IMG/VR virus record: IMGVR_UViG_3300006920_000133
Span: 1 to 33,093 of that record
Source of the DNA: a virus
DNA length: 33,093 nucleotides
Strand: one strand, 5' to 3'
In this document: piece after piece, positions 12,888-20,770 of the stretch
Position numbering within the stretch: the first letter of the stretch is position 1
Layout: each line of letters starts with the position of its first letter
The notes under the pieces: generated by a model
The model's input: only the letters and a program-made list of their open reading frames with translations
Database searches by the model: none
Told to the model about the DNA's origin: nothing
Translations under genes and position numbers: made by a program

Positions 12888-14312
12888 ATGAAGACAAGTA
12901 AACCATTAAATCAGCTTATACCGTCAATTATCAAGTTCATTGAGAGCAACTACCAGAGTCACGTAGTCTACAACAGTAGTCTTATTGATATTTCTAATGG
13001 TAATTTACTCCCTTACGTAGAGGCATCTATGAAGGAAGAGTTAAACCCTAGAGCCTTTGAGCGTAGTAGAAAGCGTATTCCTCCAATAAATATTATTGCA
13101 AAGCTACAGAATAAGCTAAGTAAGGTATACGGAGAACAACCAGTACGTAGTGCAGGTAATAACCCTATTGATAATGATATTCATAATGAGTATATCGACC
13201 AGTGGGACTTAAACAGTAACCTGCAATATGCTAATGATTTACTAGTTATTAACAAGTATTGCGCCCTAGAGCCATATATGATGGATGGATCACCCCGTAT
13301 GAGAGTACTATCCGCTAAGGATTTTATTGTTTACTCTGACTCAAGGGTTAACCCTACTGAAATGACAGTATTTATTAAGTTCATGGGTACTACGGAGAAA
13401 GAGGTAGAGGATAAATCAGTTAACTCCCTATCAGGTAGTGCACCTAAGAAGTTTAAGTCAGTAGCCGTATTCTATGCCTATTCAGAGGATGAGTTTATCT
13501 CCTTTGATGAGGAGGGTCAGATATATGAGCAGAAGGATAACCCTTACGGTAAGATTCCCTTTATATACTTAAGAACTAATAATAATGAGTTACTACCTAC
13601 ACCAGATAGTGACAATCTACCCATGGCTACACTTATCCCTAAGCTAATGACTGACCTTAACTATGCGGTTATGTTTGGATGCAGGTCTCAGATAGTTGGT
13701 ATTGATGTAGAGATGGATAATGTAGAGTATTCACCCGATAGTCTATGGGTATTAAACAGTGTTCCGGGGGAGAATAAGTCTCCTAGTTTAGATACAATTA
13801 AGTCTGATGTAGACGTTGATAAGGTATTGAACTTAATTAATACTCAATTAGGTATATGGTTAGATACTAAAGGTATTAAGACAGGATCAATCGGTAAGGC
13901 TACGGTTGACGGTGCGGCTAGTGGTATAAGTAAGCTAATTGATGAATCAGACGCTAGTGCAGTAAATAGAAAGTATAAGAGTATCTTTAATAATGCTGAG
14001 AGAAGACTATTTAGTCTACTGCCTACACTACACGATACATGGTTAGCTAATGGTGAGTCAGATATGACTAAGGCACTATCATCTAAGTATGCACCCTCCA
14101 CAGAGCTAATAGATGCTCAAATTGTCCCTGATAACATGGCACTCCTTGAGGAGATGAAGATTGAGAATGAGCTAGGTATATTCAGCAGAGAGGATGCCTT
14201 TAAGAGGCTTAACCCTGAGGCTACTGAGGAAGAGATTAAGGATAAGGTAGAGGCAACAAACCCAAGTATTAGTATTGATTTTACCCCTAATGAGTCTGAG
14301 GAAGAATCTTAA
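12888..14312 (+). CDS. portal protein
   Basis: A 474-residue protein with the typical features of siphovirus portals: helical N-terminal wing, a central NPYGKIPFIYLRT segment (about 222-234) before the stem region, helical clip and crown (from about 320), and an acidic C-terminus (ESEEES). Portals form dodecameric rings at one capsid vertex, give DNA passage and bind terminase and the connector. GGAAGG precedes the ATG. Gene order terminase, portal, scaffold, capsid is as expected. No fused protease domain is visible. Confidence 0.88.
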   Translation: MKTSKPLNQLIPSIIKFIESNYQSHVVYNSSLIDISNGNLLPYVEASMKEELNPRAFERSRKRIPPINIIAKLQNKLSKVYGEQPVRSAGNNPIDNDIHNEYIDQWDLNSNLQYANDLLVINKYCALEPYMMDGSPRMRVLSAKDFIVYSDSRVNPTEMTVFIKFMGTTEKEVEDKSVNSLSGSAPKKFKSVAVFYAYSEDEFISFDEEGQIYEQKDNPYGKIPFIYLRTNNNELLPTPDSDNLPMATLIPKLMTDLNYAVMFGCRSQIVGIDVEMDNVEYSPDSLWVLNSVPGENKSPSLDTIKSDVDVDKVLNLINTQLGIWLDTKGIKTGSIGKATVDGAASGISKLIDESDASAVNRKYKSIFNNAERRLFSLLPTLHDTWLANGESDMTKALSSKYAPSTELIDAQIVPDNMALLEEMKIENELGIFSREDAFKRLNPEATEEEIKDKVEATNPSISIDFTPNESEEES

Positions 14313-14831
14313 GTGGTAGCTAAAGCAAACCTACAAGAGACTATACCCATCCCATCAGGTCTATCTAATGCCTTTAAGGCAGAACTAGGTAGGAGGATGC
14401 TTACTGAGGTAAGGGAGCGTACTGGTAGAGGTATAGATAAGAAGGGTAAGCGGTTTAAGGGGTACTCAGATGAGTATAAAGACTCCTTAGACTTTAAGAT
14501 AGCTGGTAAGAGTAATTCAGTTAACCTTAGACAAACGGGTGATATGTTAGCAGATATAGAGGTATTAAGCATTGGCTCTGACTCTATTACCATAGGGTAT
14601 TCATCTGGGTATGATGATGCTGGAAAGGTAGAGGGTAATGTTATTGGTTCTTTCGGTAATCCTACGGGTGACCCCTCAAAGGCTAGAGACTTTATAGGTC
14701 TACCTAGTAGTGTTGTTAGTCGCATTGTGGCAGAGATACGCTCAGAGCCTGAGTTTAGAGAGCAGAGGACTGAGAGAGATTCAGCCATAGCAGGTATACT
14801 ATCTAGGTTCTTTATAGAAGATGTGGAGTAA
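14313..14831 (+). CDS. virion morphogenesis protein, gp10/gpG-like (first of two)
   Basis: A 172-residue protein beginning with GTG directly after the portal stop, AGGAAG upstream. Motifs: RTGRGIDKKGKRFKGYSDEY (36-55), then NLRQTGDMLADIEV and a beta-rich region, the arrangement of HK97 gp10 or Mu gpG-like neck and tail completion proteins (a conserved K.F..YS..Y block followed by a Leu-Thr/Arg-X-Thr-Gly-X-Met segment). These join the tail to the head. It lies between portal and scaffold, earlier than gp10 usually occurs. Its neighbour (14835-15287) has the same pattern, so the pair is probably an old duplication. Confidence 0.6.
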   Translation: MVAKANLQETIPIPSGLSNAFKAELGRRMLTEVRERTGRGIDKKGKRFKGYSDEYKDSLDFKIAGKSNSVNLRQTGDMLADIEVLSIGSDSITIGYSSGYDDAGKVEGNVIGSFGNPTGDPSKARDFIGLPSSVVSRIVAEIRSEPEFREQRTERDSAIAGILSRFFIEDVE

Positions 14832-14834
14832 GGT

Positions 14835-15287
14835 GTGAGTGCGGATCAAGATATAAAAAACGCTATAAAGCAATTAGAGAAGCTAGGTAAGAAGCTTCAA
14901 GATGAAGTTGTAGAGATTGCTAAGGAAGCGGCTCACCTGATTAAGAAGCGTACTAGATTAGGTTACGGTGTAGAGCATCATGGTGCTAAGAAGAATAGAC
15001 TAGATAAGTTATCTGATGGGTATAAGGCTACTAGGAAGAGACATAAGCCTAAAGGACCATCTACAGCCTCTAAGTCTAACCTTACATATACGGGTAAGAT
15101 GCTGGATGATCTAGTTGCAGAACCTAATGGACAAGGTAAGGCTAAGATTAGGCTCAGGACAGACCTTTCTAGGGATAAGGCTAAATGGGTATCAGGTAAG
15201 AGACCATTCCTTAACCTATCTAAGTCAGAAATGAAGCAATTGCAGCAATTACTCAATAAGAAGTTAACTAAACTTACGGATAAATAA
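14835..15287 (+). CDS. virion morphogenesis protein, gp10/gpG-like (second)
   Basis: A 150-residue basic protein with GTG start, GGAG six bases upstream and a three-base gap to its neighbour. Helical N-terminus, then IKKRTRLGYGVEHHGAKKNR (36-55), LSDGYKATRKRHK, and LTYTGKMLDDL, the same block order as the preceding protein, and a C-terminal GKRPFLNLS strand typical of gpG-like proteins (R.F..L). Role in head-tail joining or tail completion is inferred. Its basic charge is higher than that of the first copy. Confidence 0.6.
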   Translation: MSADQDIKNAIKQLEKLGKKLQDEVVEIAKEAAHLIKKRTRLGYGVEHHGAKKNRLDKLSDGYKATRKRHKPKGPSTASKSNLTYTGKMLDDLVAEPNGQGKAKIRLRTDLSRDKAKWVSGKRPFLNLSKSEMKQLQQLLNKKLTKLTDK

Positions 15288-15436
15288 TAACTTAGTCATA
15301 ATTTCAAGTACTTACACAAAATAACATATTAATAAGGATATAATAGAAGTTTAACAGGATGTTAACATGTTAATAAGGATATTTAACACAACTAAACTGG
15401 GCTAGTAAGCCCTCAGATAACAAAGGTAGTACCGAC
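15288..15436 (+). other. intergenic control region before scaffold/capsid
   Basis: No gene. It holds a 20-base direct repeat, TAACATRTTAATAAGGATAT, at 15322-15341 and 15363-15382 (one mismatch, 41 bases apart) and a GGGCT-AGTA-AGCCC hairpin (15399-15412) without a T-run. The first repeat runs into TATAAT. Likely promoter or RNA-processing site feeding the abundant scaffold and capsid mRNA. Confidence 0.5.
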
Positions 15437-16042
15437 ATGAGTGAAGACAACAACATTACAGAAGAAGAGAATCAGATTAACGAACAACCAGAGCAGAAGA
15501 AAGATGAGTTTGTAAGTAAATCAGCATACCAAAATGTATCGGCTGATATGCACAAGTACAAAAATCAACTTAAGGAGACCCAAGCGACTCTTAATCAAAT
15601 TCAAGCGGAGCGTGATGCTTCTAAGAATGAAGCCCTAGCAGAACAGGGTAGATGGGAAGAACTTTACAAGAAGGGTCAAGGAGAACTTGAAAGCCTAAAG
15701 GCAGAGAGAGATTCTGACAAGAATAAGTTTGTAGATTACCACAAGAAGAACAGTGTTCTACAGAAAGTAGGTGGTTTTAAGAGGGACGACTATAATAAGT
15801 TCATTAACGTAAATAATGTGGAAATGAATGAAGATGGTTCGATCAATGACGACTCTCTAGCTAATGAAGTAGATAGGATTAAGCAGGAATACCCTGAATT
15901 ACTTAAGTCAGGTACTAATACAAAGTTACCTAATGAAGCCCCTACAGGGTCTAACCTTGGTGACAAAAGTTATAACGATATGTCCGATGAAGCAAAGAAC
16001 GCATACAAAAGACAATTATTAAATAAGCCTCGCGGCTACTAG
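15437..16042 (+). CDS. scaffolding protein
   Basis: A 201-residue acidic protein, almost entirely charged and helical, Glu/Gln/Asn/Lys-rich, with a coiled-coil core (about 30-105: KNQLKETQATLNQIQAERD and later heptads) and a disordered N-terminus. The C-terminal part is acidic then ends basic (KRQLLNKPRGY), as scaffolds often have a basic capsid-binding tail. Located immediately upstream of the capsid gene, as usual. Scaffolds guide capsid assembly and leave before or during packaging; there is no protease gene, so exit is probably intact, P22-like. Confidence 0.78.
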   Translation: MSEDNNITEEENQINEQPEQKKDEFVSKSAYQNVSADMHKYKNQLKETQATLNQIQAERDASKNEALAEQGRWEELYKKGQGELESLKAERDSDKNKFVDYHKKNSVLQKVGGFKRDDYNKFINVNNVEMNEDGSINDDSLANEVDRIKQEYPELLKSGTNTKLPNEAPTGSNLGDKSYNDMSDEAKNAYKRQLLNKPRGY

Positions 16043-16058
16043 ACCATAGGAGTTAAAT

Positions 16059-16895
16059 ATGGCAATTCTTTCATTAAATGAAATTCTTAGAAACGAGATT
16101 CAACAGTACCTTGGTGGTTCTGACTCTATTCTAATCAAAACAATCCTCGACCTTACTTCAAGAGTAAGACCGGGAATGGACCAAGTAACTGTACCAAGAA
16201 TTAGCGGATTAGCTCTTTCTTCAGTAACTGCTGGTTCAAGAGCAACGGCTGGTGGTATGACTACTGCAGGTGACGCTCTAGTCCTAGATCAAAGTAAACA
16301 AGTTCCTGAGTACATCTCTTATGATGATGGTCTTGAGTCTGCTGTTGATCTTAAGCAAGCCTTCCTTGAAGCCGCTCCTAGAGTATTTGCTCAAGGTATA
16401 GAAGCCGCAATTGCAACTGCATTAGCAACTGCTTCTGCTGGTGATTTTGATTCAGCCTCAGCCTCTGCTGGTGTATTCGCTGTATCTGATTTTGGTAACG
16501 CTAAGAAACTTCTTGACGAAGCTCAAGTTCCTTACTCTGACAGATGGTGTGCTATTAATGCCGAAGGTATGGAATTACTTGCAAGCTTTACTGAGTTTCA
16601 AGAAGGTCAAAAATCTCTTTCTGATGAAGCCCTTAGACAAGGTGTTGTTTCTCAGGTTAAAGGATTTAAAGTTGTTCAATCTGAAGATGTAGGTGGAACT
16701 GGTGCAGCTAACGAAGTACATTTCTATCATAGAAGTGCTGTTTGTTTCGCAATGCACGACCAAGTTCACTTCATTGAGAAAATGAATGAGGAATACGCTC
16801 AAGAGTTTATCGCTCTACGTGGTAAGTATGGTGTTAAAACACTAGACTCCGGTGCTAGAAAAGTAACTATGGCTCTTACTACTGCTACTTCATAA
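16059..16895 (+). CDS. major capsid protein (HK97 fold)
   Basis: A 278-residue protein with AGGAG before the ATG. Sequence order is consistent with an HK97-fold coat: helical N-arm, VRPGMDQVTVPRISGLAL (36-53; E-loop-like beta), long spine-like helix region AAPRVFAQGIEAAIATALAT, and a beta-rich C-terminal P-domain (VVSQVKGFKVVQSEDV, EVHFYHRSAVCFAMH). No signal of a cleaved delta domain. Leucine codons are largely CTT (about 14 of 24), unlike the CTA/TTA-rich neighbours. The gene is followed by an intrinsic terminator, so a short, abundant scaffold-capsid mRNA is likely. Confidence 0.88.
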   Translation: MAILSLNEILRNEIQQYLGGSDSILIKTILDLTSRVRPGMDQVTVPRISGLALSSVTAGSRATAGGMTTAGDALVLDQSKQVPEYISYDDGLESAVDLKQAFLEAAPRVFAQGIEAAIATALATASAGDFDSASASAGVFAVSDFGNAKKLLDEAQVPYSDRWCAINAEGMELLASFTEFQEGQKSLSDEALRQGVVSQVKGFKVVQSEDVGGTGAANEVHFYHRSAVCFAMHDQVHFIEKMNEEYAQEFIALRGKYGVKTLDSGARKVTMALTTATS

Positions 16896-16922
16896 TCTGA
16901 AACGATAAGATTATAAATATCA

Positions 16923-16950
16923 AGGGGGAGTGTAAAAGCTCCTCCTTTTT
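16923..16950 (+). terminator. intrinsic terminator after capsid
   Basis: AGGGGGAG (16923-16930) pairs with CTCCTCCT (16939-16946), one wobble, loop of 8, followed by a run of T (16946-16950) and ATT. Typical rho-independent terminator, 28 bases after the capsid stop. Confidence 0.85.
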
Positions 16951-16993
16951 ATTGAAAGAGAATAAGAGAATATAAGAAAAGGAACTAAACTAT

Positions 16994-17224
16994 ATGTATG
17001 AAACACCAGAACTATTTATTTCATTAAAGTACATTAAGTCTAAGTCTCCTGATAAGTTACAAGAAGAAATGTTACAGATTCAGGTTACGGCTAAGAAGCC
17101 CGTTAACTTCTCAACACCAGAACATACAGATGGTTATTGGTATACGTGGTACTCATACGACTATACTCAAGACATAAGACCTAAAGATAGGTTATCAATT
17201 AATAATACAAAGGAAGCTAAGTAA
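16994..17224 (+). CDS. small hypothetical protein in head region
   Basis: A 76-residue protein with AAAGGAA at the right distance before the ATG. Aromatic-rich central stretch (HTDGYWYTWYSYDYTQD) and a Lys-rich start. No known motif, no membrane segment. Its stop overlaps the next start (TAATG at 17222-17226). It may be a small virion or assembly protein that acts with the 503-residue protein, but this is position only. Confidence 0.55.
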   Translation: MYETPELFISLKYIKSKSPDKLQEEMLQIQVTAKKPVNFSTPEHTDGYWYTWYSYDYTQDIRPKDRLSINNTKEAK

Positions 17225-18735
17225 TGAGCCTTCCTAAAGACATAAACGATAAGAAGAGTCAATCCTACGTATCAGTAGGTAATGATCAAACAGCTATTAG
17301 AACAGTAGAGACACATAAGCCATCTAATAAGTCCTCGTTTGGTGACTTTCTAGCAGACTCCCTAGACCCCATAGAGCAAATTTCTGCACAGTACGGACTA
17401 TTAAATAATGTAGAGACCTTTGACGCTACTGGGGGATCAGTAAGCACAGTAGATAACATGTTTACGTGCACCACAGGTACTAGTATAGGTGGTTACGGAG
17501 TTATTAGAAGCAAGGGTCCAACTATTTATAGAGAGGGTCAGGGATTAATGGCTAGGTTCACAGCCTTATTTGACGCTAACGCAGTAGCTAATAGTCTACA
17601 ATTTGCTGGATTATTTAACGTACAAGATACAATAGCGTTTGGTTATAGAGGTACAGACTTTGGCATACTATTTGATTCATATGGTGCCCAAGAAGCACAT
17701 GAGTTAATCATAACTACTATGACTACTGGTAATTTAGAACTAACACTTAATAGTATTCTATATACAATACCAGTAACTACTGGGACTAACGCTCACAATG
17801 CCTATGAGATTGAGGCTTGGATGAAAGCTAATCAGTCTGTATGGGATGCTGAGCAAATAGAGGATAAGGTTATCCTTAGGTCTAAGAGTGTTGGTGTTAA
17901 GGCAGGTACGTACTCAGCCACAGGTGCTGGGTTTACTGGTTCATTACCACAGGTAACTACAGGTACAGCTAAAGTAGAATCTACAATACTACAGACAGAC
18001 TGGAATGGAGATACATTTTCATTCGACCCTACTAAGGGTAATATATACATGGTCAAAGTATCTTACTTAGGTTTCGGTCCAATAAGTTTCTTTATAATGG
18101 ATAGTGCTGGAGACTTTAGACGAGTACATACCATTAACTATCAAAACAATAACATTAAACCATCTATATCAAACAGAGCATTAAAAGTAGGGTGGACAGC
18201 CGCATCATTAGGCAGTACTACAGATTTAACAGTACAGGGTGCTAGTGCAGGTACATTTATTGAGGGTAAGTCTAGGATAAAGGCTAATGCCCACGCTCAG
18301 TCATTCTCTAATACAGCCGTAGGTACATCCTTTGAATCAGTAATAACCCTTAAGAGTAGAGAAGTATTAAATGGTAAGGCTAACTTAGGTAAAGTTAATA
18401 TAATAAGGCTAGAGCTGTCTACTGACTCTACTAAAGAGGTAGTGGTAAAGGTATGTAGAGATGCCGTACTAGGTCAGACTAACTTTGTGTACCATGATGA
18501 GCTTGACTCAGTGGTTACTTACGATACTACAATACACGCAGATTCATTAAATGGTGCTAATGGTGCCCACGCTGTATATGAGACTCAGATAGGTAGTTCT
18601 GGAGCAAACTCAGTAGACTTAAAAACCGTAGATTTAGCTTTTGTTAGTGGTGAGACTATAACCGTATACGCAAAGGTAGTATCTGGTAGTGCTAGTGATG
18701 TAACAGCCTCCCTAGTATGGAAAGAGGATTTATAA
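17224..18735 (+). CDS. virion structural protein (marine-phage fibre/decoration family)
   Basis: A 503-residue beta-rich protein, Thr/Gly/Ser-rich with no cleavage signal. A central segment (FSFDPTKGNIYMVKVSYLGF about 266-285, then GPISFFIMDSAGDFRRVHTINYQN) and an earlier NSLQFAGLFNVQDTIAFGYRG are patterns I recall from proteins of many environmental phages, annotated only as structural or tail-fibre-like. The first 40 residues look like a virion-attachment segment; the rest is probably a string of beta-sandwich domains. Position just after the capsid suggests a head fibre, decoration or neck appendage. Assignment to the virion is strong by context; exact site is unknown. Confidence 0.65.
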   Translation: MSLPKDINDKKSQSYVSVGNDQTAIRTVETHKPSNKSSFGDFLADSLDPIEQISAQYGLLNNVETFDATGGSVSTVDNMFTCTTGTSIGGYGVIRSKGPTIYREGQGLMARFTALFDANAVANSLQFAGLFNVQDTIAFGYRGTDFGILFDSYGAQEAHELIITTMTTGNLELTLNSILYTIPVTTGTNAHNAYEIEAWMKANQSVWDAEQIEDKVILRSKSVGVKAGTYSATGAGFTGSLPQVTTGTAKVESTILQTDWNGDTFSFDPTKGNIYMVKVSYLGFGPISFFIMDSAGDFRRVHTINYQNNNIKPSISNRALKVGWTAASLGSTTDLTVQGASAGTFIEGKSRIKANAHAQSFSNTAVGTSFESVITLKSREVLNGKANLGKVNIIRLELSTDSTKEVVVKVCRDAVLGQTNFVYHDELDSVVTYDTTIHADSLNGANGAHAVYETQIGSSGANSVDLKTVDLAFVSGETITVYAKVVSGSASDVTASLVWKEDL

Positions 18736-18915
18736 TTGGTACATAAGACTAGGAATAACTTAAAGAAAGATAAGAATAAGAGAAAGAGAGAGAAGAGAAG
18801 TAAAGAGTATATAGAGAGTGAGTATAAGAGAGCCATTAAGCCTAAGGCAGTTAAAGAGAATATATCTAAGACTAGGGAAGAGTGGTTACAAAGAATTAAA
18901 GAATTATACAGTTAA
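18736..18915 (+). CDS. small very basic protein (TTG start)
   Basis: An open frame starting TTG directly after the preceding stop, with AGAGG just upstream, and ending at TAA 18913-18915 (59 residues). Almost half of the residues are Lys or Arg, with many Glu, so it is a charged helix. The tight stop-start junction, lack of other coding in the 200-base gap and matching low-GC composition support it, but its purine-rich sequence could look open by chance. Possibly a DNA- or RNA-binding packaging or assembly factor. Confidence 0.45.
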   Translation: MVHKTRNNLKKDKNKRKREKRSKEYIESEYKRAIKPKAVKENISKTREEWLQRIKELYS

Positions 18916-18942
18916 AGAGGCTATAAATTATAAGGATTGATA

Positions 18943-19269
18943 ATGCCAAATAGTAAAGTTATACATGAGTTACTTAAAGAGGTTAGACAGGATCAGAAAG
19001 ATGCTAACGCTAAGGCTGATAAATACAGAGAGGATACTATTACGTGGAGAGCCGAGTCTAATAGTAGACTAGATAGATATAATAATCAGTTAGAGGTTCA
19101 TATTGAAGGAGTTAATACTCTTAAGGGTCTTCATGGTGATAATGTCCAGAGAATAGAGAAGTTAGAGGCACCTAGAAAGGCATTAAACATGCTAAGGAAG
19201 TGGGCTATTTATATAGCAACTATATGTGGCACAGTATTAACACTCGCAAAGATAAAGGGACTACTTTAA
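18943..19269 (+). CDS. coiled-coil protein with C-terminal membrane anchor (XhlA/holin-accessory-like)
   Basis: A 108-residue protein. AAGGA sits seven bases before the ATG at 18943; an upstream TTG at 18937 is less likely. Residues 1-75 form a charged coiled coil (VRQDQKDANAKADKYREDT and later heptads) and residues 85-105 (RKWAIYIATICGTVLTLAKI) form one membrane helix flanked by Lys. The layout, coiled coil then single C-terminal TM, is that of small phage proteins such as XhlA, which assist holins at the inner membrane. It sits among head genes, with no endolysin next to it. I call it a possible lysis accessory. Confidence 0.5.
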   Translation: MPNSKVIHELLKEVRQDQKDANAKADKYREDTITWRAESNSRLDRYNNQLEVHIEGVNTLKGLHGDNVQRIEKLEAPRKALNMLRKWAIYIATICGTVLTLAKIKGLL

Positions 19270-19309
19270 TAAGAAGTAGAGTAATAACCTAAAACATAAA
19301 AGGATTAAC

Positions 19310-20341
19310 ATGGCAGACAGTAAAATATCGGACTTAGCAGCACTATTAGGCGCAGACGTAGACGTAGCAGATTTATTAGCTATTGTAGACTCTAGTACTG
19401 CCTCAACTAAGAAGATTACTTATGCAGAGCTTATACTTGCCCTACAGGCAGGTCTTAATGTATCGGGTACTAATACGGGTGACATGAGTGATGCCGAGGT
19501 TAAGACCGCTTACGAGAATAACGCAAATACTAATGCACTAACAGACGCAGAGAAGACGGTTCTAGGTAATACATCAGGAACCAATACGGGTGATATGTCT
19601 AACGCTAATGTTAAGACAGCCTATGAAGCAAACGCTAATACAAATGCCTTTACAGATAGTGAGCAGACAAACCTAGGCAATCAATCAGGGACCAACACAG
19701 GAGACCAAACCTCAGTTAGTGGAACCTCGGGAGATACTGATGCTTTAAATTCAGCTACCACTACGGTTGATGTTTCAGCGGCAACGGCTCCTACAACGGG
19801 TCAGGTCTTAACCGCTACTTCAAGTACAGCGGCTACATGGCAAGCTGCGGCTGGTGGTGGTAATGGTTTTGAAGAACCAGTAACTATAGCAGAAACTATC
19901 CCAGTAGCCTCAGCCTTTGCAGCTAGTGAAGTTCAAGCCTTTACAACACAAGGGAGTGACTCATTAAACTTCAAGCTAAAGTATGCCGATGGCTCTATTA
20001 AGAGAGCATTTCTACCTTTATATGACGCTCCTAACTGGGCAACGGCTAAAGAATATCAGTTAGATAATACTAATGATTACTTTGAAAGTCCTACTACTGG
20101 AGAGCAGTTTGGTATATCAGGGGCTACCGCCTTCTCTGTAAATATTATAGCTAGATTCGATATGAGTGCTACAGATACTTGTGTATTCTTTTCATTCTTT
20201 GCGGGAACAAGTACAGGAAAAGTTGAATTTACTTGGCTTAACTCCGCATTTAGATTCCAAGTTGATGGGGCTATACCGCAGCTAATCCGACTAGGGCAGA
20301 CAAAGATTACCATATATGTCTGGTTTATGATGGTTCATTAG
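19310..20341 (+). CDS. LamG-like fibre protein, 5' part (frameshifted gene)
   Basis: A 343-residue frame with AAAGGA before the ATG. Residues 1-70 are acidic and helical; from about 50 to 145 there are three SGTNTGD repeats with intervening TAYE..ANTNAL(T) segments, as in trimeric phage tail fibres; 180-320 begin a concanavalin-like LamG domain. The frame then ends early because of a single-base loss in the GGGG run at 20267-20270. Restoring one base joins it to 20266-20721 and yields about 470 residues with a complete LamG domain (KDYHICLVYDGS, then IYVDGADATASASG and NYFNGDVKEVSIYNRALTGAEV). LamG domains bind carbohydrate, suggesting a surface-contact fibre. Whether the shift is a real mutation or an assembly error cannot be told from the sequence. 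Confidence 0.7.
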   Translation: MADSKISDLAALLGADVDVADLLAIVDSSTASTKKITYAELILALQAGLNVSGTNTGDMSDAEVKTAYENNANTNALTDAEKTVLGNTSGTNTGDMSNANVKTAYEANANTNAFTDSEQTNLGNQSGTNTGDQTSVSGTSGDTDALNSATTTVDVSAATAPTTGQVLTATSSTAATWQAAAGGGNGFEEPVTIAETIPVASAFAASEVQAFTTQGSDSLNFKLKYADGSIKRAFLPLYDAPNWATAKEYQLDNTNDYFESPTTGEQFGISGATAFSVNIIARFDMSATDTCVFFSFFAGTSTGKVEFTWLNSAFRFQVDGAIPQLIRLGQTKITIYVWFMMVH

Positions 20342-20721
20342 GTACTGACATTGCTAGGGCTAAGATTTATGTTGACGGTGCTGATGCTACCGCTAGTGCT
20401 TCTGGTACTATTCCCAGTGTAGTTAATACAGAGATAGCCGATGAGATTTTAGGTCTATTCAGTAGAACAGGTACTCCAGCTAACTATTTTAATGGTGATG
20501 TGAAAGAAGTATCTATCTACAATAGAGCCTTAACGGGTGCTGAGGTGACTACTCTCTATAATAGTGGTTCTTATTCTGACCCTACAGCAATATCAGACTG
20601 TAGATCATCTTGGTGGTTTGGAGACAATACTTCAGATAATCTAGTAGAGGTAATAGATAATGTAGGGACTAACAATCTAATAGGTAAAAACCTAGACGAT
20701 GGTGTAATAGGAAGTACATAA
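20266..20721 (+). pseudogene. LamG-like fibre protein, 3' part in shifted frame
   Basis: Open frame continuing the LamG domain after the frameshift, ending TAA 20719-20721. It has no good ribosome binding site of its own: an ATG at 20500 exists but lies inside the domain. Contains the typical last strand motif of LamG_3 (GDVKEVSIYNRALTGAEVTT) and a C-terminal acidic segment with Trp-Trp. It should be read together with 19310-20341. Confidence 0.7.
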
Positions 20722-20770
20722 ATAATATAGGTTAAAGAATTAAACAAACAGCTTACTGAAAAAGGTGATT

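Noticed and set aside
14309-14788. 159-codon minus-strand frame opposite the first gp10-like gene
   Set aside because: Exactly opposite a coding frame, no promoter or ribosome site and low-complexity Ser/Leu content.
20267-20270. Programmed frameshift at the GGGG run of the fibre gene
   Set aside because: The zero-frame codons (GAT GGG GCT) give poor re-pairing for a -1 slip and no stimulatory structure is obvious; a simple indel explains it better.
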